Shown piece after piece: positions 34,187 through 43,121 of a stretch of DNA of 64,000 nucleotides (position 1 is the stretch's first letter; each line of letters starts with the position of its first letter). Made by a program: the position numbers and the translations under genes. Source of the DNA: JAYSYM01 sp964543475 (GTDB taxonomy: Bacteria > Bdellovibrionota > Bdellovibrionia > Bdellovibrionales > JAMPXM01). The notes under the pieces were generated by a model. The model had not been told where the DNA came from, searched no databases, and saw only the letters and a list, made by a program, of their open reading frames with translations. Location of the stretch: contig CAZIYJ010000004.1 in NCBI GenBank assembly GCA_964543475.1, positions 124,001-188,000 on the forward strand, written 5' to 3'.

Positions 34187-34992
34187 CGTACAACCATCAA
34201 TCGTCCACCTAGTTTTTCTATCAGAGCCTCGTTGCCTGGAGCAGCTGCAACCTTTGTTAAAGCATCTGCTATCCACGCTTTCTTTGCCATTACGGTCAGC
34301 ATTCTTGGTCTACGCGACTTTATCTGCGGTGACACAATCCAGCTGTTGAATTCCTTTAAATACTTGGGATGAATTTGCGAACTTGCAACAGCGGCATTTC
34401 GAATGGCACCTAAGTCTTCCAAACATCCATTCCCGCTTCTGCGCTTAACTGGAAAATTATAGTTCCCGAAAACTCGAAGATCGCCACCAGCATTGATCCA
34501 ACCCGATTTGAACCCGAGGGCCTTCATCTTCTCGATTCCCATGTCGACTGCAAAACCTTTTGCGATTCCATCAAGACAAATCAGTACAGGACGAATCAAC
34601 CTTGCTGATGATCCTGTAATTTCGAGGTCTGAGCTGCGTCCTATCCGAACAACGTTATCGTTGTTTTGCTGATGTTTTGGTAACACGCCGAGAGCAACTA
34701 GCTCGCCGCCAACTGCAGGATTAAATTGATCATTAGTTTTCTTTGCAACGGCTTTTGCTAACTTCAGTGCGTGAATACTTAAGCGATTGAGTTCAACGAA
34801 TTTGCCGCCGCTGGAATTCAGTTTGGACAGATCACTGTTCGGATCGTGAAAGCTTAAAAGATTATGAATTTCTTCAATAACATCAAACACAGTAGAAAGT
34901 TTCTGCGCATCAACTTGCTGATCGGCACTGCCGATTTCCACAAAAGTACCAAGTAGTGGCTTCATCCTGCGTGTAGTTGAAGAATTATCCAT
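34183..34992 (-). CDS. apbE: FAD:protein FMN transferase
   Basis: ApbE covalently attaches FMN to a Thr/Ser of target proteins outside the cytoplasm, using FAD. The 269-residue protein has N-terminal RRMKPLLGTFVEIG, FNPAVGGELVALGVLP, the signature LDGIAKGFAVDMG, and INAGGDLRVFG, all family hallmarks. No lipobox is seen. It overlaps the FMN-binding gene upstream by eight bases and the membrane gene downstream by four. The adjacent FMN-binding protein is the obvious target. Confidence 0.92.
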   Translation of the reverse strand: MDNSSTTRRMKPLLGTFVEIGSADQQVDAQKLSTVFDVIEEIHNLLSFHDPNSDLSKLNSSGGKFVELNRLSIHALKLAKAVAKKTNDQFNPAVGGELVALGVLPKHQQNNDNVVRIGRSSDLEITGSSARLIRPVLICLDGIAKGFAVDMGIEKMKALGFKSGWINAGGDLRVFGNYNFPVKRRSGNGCLEDLGAIRNAAVASSQIHPKYLKEFNSWIVSPQIKSRRPRMLTVMAKKAWIADALTKVAAAPGNEALIEKLGGRLMVVR

Positions 34993-35530
34993 TCGATAGC
35001 GCTACCTTGTGAATCGCAAGCAAACGCTTCACCCCATCAAGTACATTCCGACACGAGAGAGTTGCTCCGCTTATATTCGGCACATCTTCGTCAAGCTTGA
35101 AAGGATCATTTAAAGTTTTTCCTTTAAACTTGCTCCGCCAACTTTCTTCTTTGATTTGGCCGCCGTGCGTTTCGCGATATACTAAAACTTCAACACTTAA
35201 TACTTTTCCTTCGGGTGAAATGCCGGCGGAATATGTGATGTATTCATGCTTCCCAATGACTTCGTCTACAATGAAGTAGCCCAAAAGCTTGTTCTTGGCG
35301 AAAGCCTTCCACACTTGGACTTCAGACTTTCGCTGCCTTACTTTAGCAATCTTTTTCACTTGCGCAATTTGGTCATCCGTTAAGTTTAGAAACGACTGCT
35401 CAAATTTACTGGCAGTGGGAAAAATAACTTTTTGAGCTTGATCAATTGTTAGGTACTCAACAGCGTGAGCTTGTTGATGGATTAAGGTGGCGGGAATTAA
35501 CCAATAAAGTGATGATCGATTGGTAGACAC
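34985..35530 (-). CDS. Exported FMN-binding domain protein
   Basis: The 181-residue protein has a short N-terminal hydrophobic segment with AHA-like cleavage and a C-terminal FMN-binding domain of the RnfG/NqrC type: GYFIVDEVIGKHEYITYSAGI, RETHGG, and the flavinylation motif ISGATLS where the Thr or Ser would carry FMN. It is the likely ApbE substrate encoded next door and an electron carrier in the periplasm. The start is a GTG after AAGGATT. Confidence 0.88.
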   Translation of the reverse strand: MSTNRSSLYWLIPATLIHQQAHAVEYLTIDQAQKVIFPTASKFEQSFLNLTDDQIAQVKKIAKVRQRKSEVQVWKAFAKNKLLGYFIVDEVIGKHEYITYSAGISPEGKVLSVEVLVYRETHGGQIKEESWRSKFKGKTLNDPFKLDEDVPNISGATLSCRNVLDGVKRLLAIHKVALSNG

Positions 35531-35542
35531 ACAATCCTTCTA

Positions 35543-36445
35543 CTAAAAATTAAGACCTACTTTAAGTCGAACTTCGTTTTTAGTTTTCTCGACCAAATGA
35601 AGATCGCCGCGATCTTGGCCGGGAAATGCCCCGCCATTACCGTTACCAGCGAGCTGCTCAAACCAAGTTACTGTAGCCCACCACTTCTGACTGCCGTAAT
35701 GCAAAGTCGGACCAGCAAACCATGACCATCGCTCTCGCCCAACTTCAGTTTCATATTCGGTTTCGTAAAGCGCTTCAGCACCAGCAAACCAGTTCGGCAA
35801 AAATCGGTAAGTGATGCCGCTGCCGAATTTTGGCTCTAACTCCATCTCTGGATGAGTGGGCCAATCAAAACCAGCCGGAAGATTATCCACCTCAGCTCGG
35901 TGCGCGTAACTCGCTTCAAGACCGAAGTTGCTGATCCAAATCAACTCACCTTCAAGAAAGTATTTCTGCAGAGAGAACAAGATTTCCCATCCGTACTGAT
36001 CTTTCTTCTGGCCCGAATGCGGATCAATCCATTTGTAATCAAGGACGAAGTAAGTTGCTAACCCAATGTCATCTTTTGCGGGGCTAAGAAAATTATATTT
36101 CGCTGCTAGTTCTGCCGATGCCGGTTTAAGTGTGAACGACTCGTCTTTTGGAATATAAGCATCAATCAGTAATCCACTAGTATTTATACTCAGCGTGGAA
36201 AAGCTTGCGAGGAGCGAAAGTCGGTCAGTCATTCCATATTCAGCCTCAGTTTCTGTATCCCAAGCTTTGTACTTGCCAGATCCTTTGTCGTTTCTCTGCG
36301 TAACGATTTGATAAAGCTCCCAATGACCTGCAGGCAGAGTTTCAGCACCTTTGATATAGCCGAGCAAATTCTCATCAGCCTTAGCATTGAAACTCACTAA
36401 AACGGCAATAGCAGTTAACAAAATAGCAGAGAAAACTCTAATCAC
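35543..36445 (-). CDS. Outer-membrane barrel, DUF6662-like
   Basis: The 300-residue product begins at a GTG after AAAGGG, giving a normal signal peptide ending NAKADE. The mature protein starts NLLGYIKGAETLPAGHWELY, as in DUF6662 proteins, then alternates Trp/Tyr-rich strands and ends in Phe, as outer-membrane barrels do. A longer ORF upstream is unlikely. It is immediately upstream of the FMN-binding and apbE genes, so it may serve an electron-transfer or metal-reducing system. Confidence 0.7.
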   Translation of the reverse strand: MIRVFSAILLTAIAVLVSFNAKADENLLGYIKGAETLPAGHWELYQIVTQRNDKGSGKYKAWDTETEAEYGMTDRLSLLASFSTLSINTSGLLIDAYIPKDESFTLKPASAELAAKYNFLSPAKDDIGLATYFVLDYKWIDPHSGQKKDQYGWEILFSLQKYFLEGELIWISNFGLEASYAHRAEVDNLPAGFDWPTHPEMELEPKFGSGITYRFLPNWFAGAEALYETEYETEVGRERWSWFAGPTLHYGSQKWWATVTWFEQLAGNGNGGAFPGQDRGDLHLVEKTKNEVRLKVGLNF

Positions 36446-36583
36446 TTGGGTACCCTTTCGCGCAAATCTGATTAAGAGTCTTAGGTCATTTCTATTTTTC
36501 TTGCTAGTAAGATCAGCTTTGTCATACATGTTTCGAAATAGATGAATAGCAATTGAAAGTAGATGGCTTCGCTCTTTTTTGAA

Positions 36584-37435
36584 CTACATCTTCATCTTAA
36601 CTAGGGCGTAATATTTCGTTTCATCATCTGCGAACAGAGAAATGTTCCGGGCCTTAACTCCAAGCTGCGCGTCGTTTTCAACTCCAATTACCAGAGTAAC
36701 ATCGTCAATGACCTCAGACCATACTGAAAAATCGGTGACCCAAGATGAGGGTTGGACTTCTTTGGCGCCGCTCGCTGAACTCATCTGCAAATGCTTCCAT
36801 CCGGATAGGAGTGTCACACTGATCTTTTTAGTAAGCTCTGCAGACACAAAAGGAAAGTTGAACGCAACCCAACTCTTATTCGCCTTTATATTACCTTTCG
36901 CGTTTACTTGGCCGTTTCGCGTTTGATTGTACCAAGTGAACCGACTTTGGAATCCAGCGGCAATCGAGCCAGTGATCTTTTGCTTCACGATTATACGTCC
37001 GTGAAATTTGCCGTGGGTCCCAGCGCTCACCTGCTCTGTTCCGGTTGGCAAAAACAAGCGTAGAGAGCCTTCTAAGTTTCGACGCTCACCTAAATCTGCC
37101 AAATTTTTCTTTCTATAACCAAGCTCGACGTCGCCAAGTTCAGATTTGTTTTTCGAGCCGTCAGAGTCTGTATCCAAATCGATAAGATAATTCGGACTGA
37201 TATACGCAGCAGAGGTTGAGTCGAAATTATAGATCGCCCTCAGGTAGCTCGTAGACTCTATCGGGCCACGGCCTTCAGCCCCGTAGTACGCTTCAGTGGA
37301 AGCTTCGAAAGAAATCTTTTGGAGGCGCTTACCAATCGCCGGTGCTGGGGCCACTGATGAGCCAGCTCCGGATACCTGTCCTTCTAATGCAAATGCGTTT
37401 TCAGCAACAATTAGCAGTAAGAACAAATATTTCAT
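36584..37435 (-). CDS. Outer-membrane beta-barrel protein
   Basis: A 283-residue protein with a signal peptide (ends AFA) and alternating aromatic beta strands (TSAAYISPNYLIDLD, GKFHGRIIVKQKIT). It resembles short outer-membrane porin-like or MipA/transport-type barrels. No specific substrate can be read. It lies between two other barrel genes on the same strand, which together form a group of four within 5 kb, one of them on the plus strand. Confidence 0.65.
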   Translation of the reverse strand: MKYLFLLLIVAENAFALEGQVSGAGSSVAPAPAIGKRLQKISFEASTEAYYGAEGRGPIESTSYLRAIYNFDSTSAAYISPNYLIDLDTDSDGSKNKSELGDVELGYRKKNLADLGERRNLEGSLRLFLPTGTEQVSAGTHGKFHGRIIVKQKITGSIAAGFQSRFTWYNQTRNGQVNAKGNIKANKSWVAFNFPFVSAELTKKISVTLLSGWKHLQMSSASGAKEVQPSSWVTDFSVWSEVIDDVTLVIGVENDAQLGVKARNISLFADDETKYYALVKMKM

Positions 37436-37473
37436 GTAGCCCCACTGAACACCCACAATCGCCAGAATAAAAA

Positions 37474-37503
37474 AAAGGCTGAATGTTTAATTCAGCCTTT
37501 TTC
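37474..37503. terminator. Intrinsic terminator, bidirectional
   Basis: AAAGGCTGAA and TTCAGCCTTT form a 10-bp stem with a seven-base loop. A-rich sequence (37469-37476) lies on one side and TTTTTC on the other, so both strands end in U-tracts. It lies just after the barrel gene that ends at 37526. Confidence 0.85.
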
Positions 37504-37525
37504 TATAAAGCAGTTTTACAAAGGA

Positions 37526-38482
37526 TTAGAACGAAGCAGATCCAGTGAAATAATAGTCAGTCTCGTCGCCACGATAGATAGCGAACTTGTTTTTCTGAGC
37601 CATGAGGTCGCGCGCAAGATATGAAGATAAGCCAACGCCTACTTCAAAGATGTCGTTGATCGCATAGTTCACTGCGGTATCAGCGTACAGGAATTCTTTC
37701 TCAGTCGATCCGTTAGCTGCTTCAGAGCGGTACCAGTAGCGCATAAGTCCACCCTCTTGGACGAGTGAAATCTTTTTTGACAGATTAACTGTTCCACTTA
37801 AATAGTAAGAAAGGTTGAATGGTGAGTTAGCCTTTTGTTTTCCGTCTACAAAATACGAATCAGTAGTTTGGTACGAATACCAAGGCACTACGTGAGCTGC
37901 TAATTCGAAAGTTTTGTTGAAAGTTTTCTTCAATTGATTATCCCAACGAATTCCAGTCACTTGATTTTTTTGACGAGTGCCTTTGCTCAGCGGTAGGTAG
38001 GCACGCACTGAAGGATTGTATTCAACATCAGAAGGCAAAACAGCTAATTTAGATTTTGCATACTGAAGGTACATGTCGCCAATCTTGTTCTTCTCGCTAG
38101 ATTTAACGTCTGCACCGAATTCGTTCGTGAAAATTTGGTTTATTCGAAGTTTCTCTGTAGCGCTCAGCTGATAGTTCGCGCGTACCTGGTTCAAGGCAGT
38201 AAACTCTTCTTTACCTTTGTTAGTGCCTTCCATGTTGAAATATGTCGAGTTGATCAAAGCAAATGTAGTCTTTTTTGTAGCTGTCGGCGCCGACGAGATT
38301 GCCGCAGTCGACGTAGCAGCTGCTGCAGCAGGTGCCGACGGCATTGCCATTGAAGTGCTTTCGCTAGTAGCGCCAGATGTTACAGCTGTACTTTTTGTTT
38401 TGCTTGCTTTGTTAGGTGCAGCCACCGCAGCAGATGACACTGCCATTGCCGCTACGACCGCAAATGTTGATAGACCCTTCAT
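37526..38482 (-). CDS. Outer-membrane beta-barrel protein with Ala/Ser/Thr-rich N terminus
   Basis: The 318-residue protein starts at the ATG at 38482 after AAAGGGGAG, with a signal peptide (ends AVAA). A low-complexity Ala/Ser/Thr stretch follows (about residues 25-75). The rest is a series of beta strands (YMQL-like alternation, INQIFTNEFGADVK, VRAYLPLSKG) and ends in SASF with a terminal Phe, as expected for barrels inserted by BAM. It is presumably an outer-membrane channel; the substrate is unknown. Confidence 0.7.
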   Translation of the reverse strand: MKGLSTFAVVAAMAVSSAAVAAPNKASKTKSTAVTSGATSESTSMAMPSAPAAAAATSTAAISSAPTATKKTTFALINSTYFNMEGTNKGKEEFTALNQVRANYQLSATEKLRINQIFTNEFGADVKSSEKNKIGDMYLQYAKSKLAVLPSDVEYNPSVRAYLPLSKGTRQKNQVTGIRWDNQLKKTFNKTFELAAHVVPWYSYQTTDSYFVDGKQKANSPFNLSYYLSGTVNLSKKISLVQEGGLMRYWYRSEAANGSTEKEFLYADTAVNYAINDIFEVGVGLSSYLARDLMAQKNKFAIYRGDETDYYFTGSASF

Positions 38483-38732
38483 ATTCTCCCCTTTAAAAAC
38501 TGGTTTTGTTTTGACCCCATTACATATGAATGAGCAACTCCCGTGCCATTTTTCGGCTCTGTGGATCAATGCGGCAATTTTTAGTCCACCTTCACGAATC
38601 TGTAAACATATTCCCTAGAGAATTGAAGAAATACCCGGAACCAGAACAGAAGGATTAGGATGGACCGTTGGTTTAAAGCAGAGCCAAATTGACCCTGCTT
38701 TAATATAGTTATTTGAAACTCTTAGGTTAGGG

Positions 38733-39068
38733 CTAAAGCGCTTCGCCTTGCTTTTGCACCAGTATACCCTTTTCGAGTGGCAACGAAGCCTTCGCAGAAA
38801 CTATTGCCTCATCTTTAGAAAACAATCTCGCTACTTCACCTTCCCCAACAAAATACTTATTACAAATCTTTCGCTCTATGGCATTTTTCCCGACAGTGTA
38901 TTCTCGGCAAGTTTGCTTAAGGAAAACGACCTTTTCGCCGAGTCGGAATTCGTTTTTGTTGGTTTTGACTACGACAGTATTTTCATCCAGTCGACGATCC
39001 ACTACCGCTGAAGTACTGCAACCAGAAATAAGAAAGCTAACAATAGTAATTAAAATAATTTTGGTCAT
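38733..39068 (-). CDS. Small lipoprotein
   Basis: A 111-residue protein with a signal segment and lipobox (FLISGCST, Cys about residue 17). The mature part is a small beta-rich domain (EFRLGEKVVFLKQTCREYTVG, then VGEGEVARLFSKDEAIV) with two further cysteines. I do not recognise a named family. Confidence 0.65.
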   Translation of the reverse strand: MTKIILITIVSFLISGCSTSAVVDRRLDENTVVVKTNKNEFRLGEKVVFLKQTCREYTVGKNAIERKICNKYFVGEGEVARLFSKDEAIVSAKASLPLEKGILVQKQGEAL

Positions 39069-39160
39069 AAATCCTCTGAATTCTTTAAGAAAGTTGTAGG
39101 CAGGACTTCATAGCCCGCTAAAAAGGAACAATAAGGACGATCTTCATAAGTGTTGGCGAA

Positions 39161-39484
39161 CTATCCTCTTAGTTTCGGAGGACGCCTAATACTTGTCCGA
39201 AGATCAGTTGCGACGGGTGCATGATATTGACTAAACACCGAGCCGGATCTTGGGAGTTTAAATGCCAAGACGTCTGCGCTGGGCAAATAGTTGCCGTGCC
39301 CAAAATGGCAATGATGACCAATGTCTGCAGAATGGTGATCGGCTATGTGAGCTTGGGAGCCAAAGGAGTGTATTTGGCTAAGTTCTGAGCTTTCCGATAG
39401 CTCGCGTGCCCCCCGATCGGCAGCATAGCCATCTAAAAGTGCTGAAGCCAGAATAAGAAAAACGATCAGAATTCGCATTAACAT
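39161..39484 (-). CDS. Small His-containing exported protein, RPP tail
   Basis: The 107-residue protein has a signal peptide (MRILIVFLILASALLDGYA), a histidine-containing centre (IADHHSADIGHHCHFGHGN) and ends IRRPPKLRG. Layout and tail resemble the two small proteins that head the RND operons (21362-21727, 50381-50713), but no RND gene is adjacent here. It may be an orphan copy of that metal-operon family. The start at 39484 is one of two ATGs six bases apart. Confidence 0.55.
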   Translation of the reverse strand: MLMRILIVFLILASALLDGYAADRGARELSESSELSQIHSFGSQAHIADHHSADIGHHCHFGHGNYLPSADVLAFKLPRSGSVFSQYHAPVATDLRTSIRRPPKLRG

Positions 39485-39697
39485 ACTCAATCGAGTCTTA
39501 GTCTGCCCTCCCCTGCAAATCAAGATTTTGGCCTCTTCCAACAAGCAAAAGCTCTACACCAGATACCTTTTACAGCGAGTAACCAGAAAATCGACAGTAG
39601 GCAATCCTTGATAGCTTAAGAGGTCACATTGGGCTCGCACAATTCATGCAGTAGGATCAGCTGCGGTATCAGAACGCCCGCCAAGGCAGGAGACGAG

Positions 39698-40591
39698 ATG
39701 AGTAATTTTTCAAGCGACATATCGGTTAAAGCTATGTCTAAGCTAATGATCTGCTCGCTTTTAGCGTTTGCGACGCTCGCAACCCTGATACCAGACGCTG
39801 CTTTTTCAGCCGAAAAGACTACAAACCTATCGACCTCTCTAGCGAAACGAACGCCACAGAAGTCATTTCAGTTTTCTGGAAGTTTACTCCTCGAAACCCT
39901 TGCCCCGGTATCAACAGACAATGCAGGCAAAAGATCTTATACGGGATTTTATGCTGCCTCAGGAGAGTTATCTCACCGACCTACTTTCACGTCTATTTCC
40001 CTGAAGATTCCTTATAGCCGAGAATATTCTTACGAAAGAGATGATGGGCAAGATGGAGACTTTGGGAATTGGCTTTACTCAGCAAAAAAGAAATTTAACA
40101 AAGTTGGATTTCTTGATTTCGTAACGCTCGGAATTTCCGGAGGCCTACCGGCAGGTAGAGAAGCTAAGCACTCAACATTTAATGGGTCGGCAGGGCCTTC
40201 TATAGCTGCAAAAGTATCACCCGGCAGGTTTGATTTTGTGCAATCGGTTTCATACAGATATTCGTTCTTCCGATACGACATTCAAGCAGATGGGACAGTA
40301 AACCAACCTCACAACTATACCAGTATCTCTGATCTTACCTTGAACATTACGAAATCTTTTTCCGCTACAGCTAGTTTTTCCTATCTTTATAGCAGAAGCT
40401 TTCAGAATGTGGGTCGAAGTTCAACGTGGAGCATTTTCTCTCTGGATTACGCTATTACTAATAAAATCTCGACAGCTGTTGGCTTTAGTACACTCAAGGG
40501 AACCCTGTCGCCAGACGGCCAACACAATTCTATTTCGGTATTTGATCCCAACAGTTCTGTAGTATTTTTCGATCTAACTTTTTCGACATAA
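39698..40591 (+). CDS. Outer-membrane barrel protein
   Basis: A 297-residue exported protein. The ATG at 39698 follows AGGAGACGAG; the ATG at 39734 would give a more standard signal peptide (MSKLMICSLLAFATLA..., ends FSA). The mature part is Ser/Tyr-rich alternating strands (SVSYRYSFFRYDIQADG, SATASFSYLYSRSF) and the end FFDLTFST, so an outer-membrane barrel is likely. The role is unknown. Confidence 0.6.
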   Translation: MSNFSSDISVKAMSKLMICSLLAFATLATLIPDAAFSAEKTTNLSTSLAKRTPQKSFQFSGSLLLETLAPVSTDNAGKRSYTGFYAASGELSHRPTFTSISLKIPYSREYSYERDDGQDGDFGNWLYSAKKKFNKVGFLDFVTLGISGGLPAGREAKHSTFNGSAGPSIAAKVSPGRFDFVQSVSYRYSFFRYDIQADGTVNQPHNYTSISDLTLNITKSFSATASFSYLYSRSFQNVGRSSTWSIFSLDYAITNKISTAVGFSTLKGTLSPDGQHNSISVFDPNSSVVFFDLTFST

Positions 40592-40677
40592 ATTTCGTTT
40601 ACAGACAAGTCGCCTTATATCTGCTAGCTCTTAAGTGATTTAATTTGAGAAATGCAGCTAAGGAACGTAGCTCGACA

Positions 40678-41490
40678 ATGACAGATGACTTTAATAAAAA
40701 ACAACAGGTAATTAAAAAATTGCTCGATGGAAAACCAATGAGCGAGGTCGAAGAAGAAGAAGGACTTAGTCATCGAACGGTCCTTAGATGGTACAAAGAT
40801 TTTCAGTCCGGAACTCTAGAGGTCGCAAATCTAACCAATAAAGCGTCGACTCGTTATCAGCGGCTCTCAGCTGGCCAAGTGAAATGGTTCGATTTAGTAA
40901 TGCGAACTAAAGCACCTTCGGATTTCAGCCTAAACAAATCCCTCTGGGATCGCAATCTGACCCATAAGCTTTTACAGACATGGTGTAAGCAAAGTTTCCC
41001 TAACAACGAAACCTACACCCTTTTAGAAGAGCTTGGGTTTGTACTGCCAAACCCGGTCGAAGCAGCCTTTCAATCTCAAAATAAAAAGCTGAAAAACTGG
41101 ATGGTAACTAAGTGGCCGAAAATTTCAGATGAGTATACCGATAAAGGCTACCGCATTCTTTGGCTAGATTCGGCTCCACTCAGTGGCGATTTTAAAGTAG
41201 TGGACGATAAAGTGAGCGGAGCCGGCGCCTACGTAATTCGCAAAAGTACGTCGACGCAAACTGCTGCTGTGACGTTTGCTTACTACCCTGTACAGCGTCG
41301 TTTCTATTTTATCGCGGTGCCTTGCCCACCCACAGAGGCAAACGCAATCGACTTCTTGGCACGACTGGAACAAGATCATCCCCGTCCGTGCTTACTAGTT
41401 GTATCCAAAGAGTCGGTTTTCAATTCTCCGGCAGTTGTTAAGCACGTGAAAAACTACTCCTCAAATTTCAAATTACTCGCAACGCCGTAA
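40678..41490 (+). CDS. IS630-like transposase-derived protein, catalytic residues lost
   Basis: The 270-residue protein starts with a helix-turn-helix (VIKKLLDGKPMSEVEEEEG, then SHRTVLRWYK) and continues like IS630/Tc1-type transposases: a winged-helix region, then a DDE-fold stretch with the first Asp in ILWLDSAP. The second acidic site, normally LVLDNA.H, reads LVVSKESVF, and the protein stops right after LLATP, before the third acid. It thus keeps the fold but lacks the chemistry. It is either a decayed IS or a domesticated DNA-binding protein; no terminal repeats were noticed. Confidence 0.6.
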   Translation: MTDDFNKKQQVIKKLLDGKPMSEVEEEEGLSHRTVLRWYKDFQSGTLEVANLTNKASTRYQRLSAGQVKWFDLVMRTKAPSDFSLNKSLWDRNLTHKLLQTWCKQSFPNNETYTLLEELGFVLPNPVEAAFQSQNKKLKNWMVTKWPKISDEYTDKGYRILWLDSAPLSGDFKVVDDKVSGAGAYVIRKSTSTQTAAVTFAYYPVQRRFYFIAVPCPPTEANAIDFLARLEQDHPRPCLLVVSKESVFNSPAVVKHVKNYSSNFKLLATP

Positions 41491-41509
41491 AGATTTGATA
41501 TTTGGAAAA

Positions 41510-42418
41510 TTAATTTACCAAAAATTTCAGTTTGGAACTGATTGGGCAGTGATCTGACACATATCTAAGATAATATTGCGAGTTGAGAAAACCTGATCCT
41601 TCTCGTGTTCGACTACAACCTGAGAACACTTTTGCCTTAGTAGCAGCTATCCCTTGGCTCACATATATATGGTCTAGAGTTCCTCTTATCTTACCGCTTC
41701 GATAAGTAAACTGCGCTTGCTTTGCGAGTAGCTCGTACTGCTGCCCCATTTTGCTTAGCTGCTCCTGAAAAATTAGTGTGTCGTCTTTCGAAAGCTTAGT
41801 CTGCTCTTTAGAGAACGAATTGAAGTCTCCTAAAACAACAGTCGGAAGACCAGGCTCCTTCGCCAAATCGTCAGCAATCATTTTCATTTGTTTTATGCGG
41901 AGCTTTGCAAAATGTGGAGCAGATTTTAAATGGACCGCGACAATGCGAACTAAACGCGCTCCATCTTTTCTTGCAAGGTCTACGCGTATAGCTGGACGCG
42001 CGCGATTAGGATCGTAAGAAGCCACTTCTTCAATGAGATGATTGTCGTCGTATGCGACCGACTGAAAGGTGAATCTAGGCGACGTACACAAAGCTACGTG
42101 TTGATGAAGTTTGTTAGCATGTGAATAGCTAAGGCACTTCCATCCTGACGGCAAAATTTTCTTCAACGCTTTTAGGTCCACAATTTCTTGAAATGCAATG
42201 ACATCAAGTGGAAGTAAATATTCTTTCAAAAACTGCCGGGTTGCTGAGATTCGTTCGGCCTTTGATGATGGAAGTTTAAAATTTGAATCATGCTCCGCGG
42301 AACCGAACCAGCGAATGTTGAATGACCCAACAGCCAATCGTTCGAGACTACTTGCTTGAGCGTTCTGCGTAACAGCGAACACACCAAGACAAAGTAGCAA
42401 AACCCCTCTTAATGCCAC
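41510..42418 (-). CDS. Secreted endonuclease/exonuclease/phosphatase family protein
   Basis: The 302-residue protein, from a GTG after AAGGGG, has a signal peptide (ends NAQA) and the DNase I-like fold: VGSFNIRWFG, FQEIVDLKAL, AVHLKSAPHF, VLGDFNSF, LDHIYVS and SDHCPISSKL. All catalytic motifs (Glu, His, Asp-x-Asn, Ser-Asp-His) are present. A secreted DNase is likely. It is not close to the sphingomyelinase-like protein at 32499-33344 beyond the shared fold. Confidence 0.82.
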   Translation of the reverse strand: MALRGVLLLCLGVFAVTQNAQASSLERLAVGSFNIRWFGSAEHDSNFKLPSSKAERISATRQFLKEYLLPLDVIAFQEIVDLKALKKILPSGWKCLSYSHANKLHQHVALCTSPRFTFQSVAYDDNHLIEEVASYDPNRARPAIRVDLARKDGARLVRIVAVHLKSAPHFAKLRIKQMKMIADDLAKEPGLPTVVLGDFNSFSKEQTKLSKDDTLIFQEQLSKMGQQYELLAKQAQFTYRSGKIRGTLDHIYVSQGIAATKAKVFSGCSRTREGSGFLNSQYYLRYVSDHCPISSKLKFLVN

Positions 42419-42594
42419 CTTAGACCCCTTGTAGTAGACTGTTAACGGCAGTCTGTAGAAACGCCGGGCCAATTCCCAGCATATACATTGGTAGGGTCAC
42501 GCTATTAAGAGCCAAAGTTGATGTCAAACTAAGTCTGGAAACGCCAAGTTTTTAATTGATGCTAAAGTAGCTGCAGGCTCAGCTGAATTAAACG

Positions 42595-43023
42595 TTACTT
42601 TTTTTCAACCTTGAGTAAGGAGTGCTCGCCTGCAGTGAGTGCTGCCGAACCCTCATAAGACGAATGTTTAATCTTTACATTATAGCGGTTATTTAGATCG
42701 AGACCTTCAAATGCAACAAAGCCGCTCTCGCCAGAATTAGCGACTGCCAGCTCGTAGCCAAGACTATCGATTAAAGCAACAGCTAACCCTCGGCATGGCG
42801 AGTAGTCTCCGATTTGACATCTCACTATCGAAATGCCCAATGAAATGGCGTCCTGAGCTAAGTGCTCTTGAATTTCGGAAACTTTTACGGCTCGCGCTGT
42901 ATGTGCTCGACTTCTTTTAGGTATTGTTTTGACCACAGCAAACTTGCTCGTATCACTTTCGATATGGGCTGTAGCGGGAAGAGAAAGGGCAGCCAAACAT
43001 AGCAATGGGAAAAGTTGTTTCAC
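42595..43023 (-). CDS. Small secreted protein with regulatory-like beta domain
   Basis: A 142-residue protein with a signal peptide (ends ATA), a charged region, and a C-terminal part (SGESGFVAFEGLDLNNRYNV) with the wording of carboxypeptidase-regulatory or prealbumin-like beta domains. Two cysteines (VRCQIGDYSPC) may pair. No enzymatic motif is seen. A short related remnant may exist at 32318-32509. Confidence 0.6.
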   Translation of the reverse strand: MKQLFPLLCLAALSLPATAHIESDTSKFAVVKTIPKRSRAHTARAVKVSEIQEHLAQDAISLGISIVRCQIGDYSPCRGLAVALIDSLGYELAVANSGESGFVAFEGLDLNNRYNVKIKHSSYEGSAALTAGEHSLLKVEKK

Positions 43024-43121
43024 TGCTTAAATTATGACAGCTGACTTTTAGAGATCAACTGGCCGATTGACCTGAATTCTCGAGACTTATCTCGAAAAGA
43101 AAAATAGTCAGTGCAAACTGC

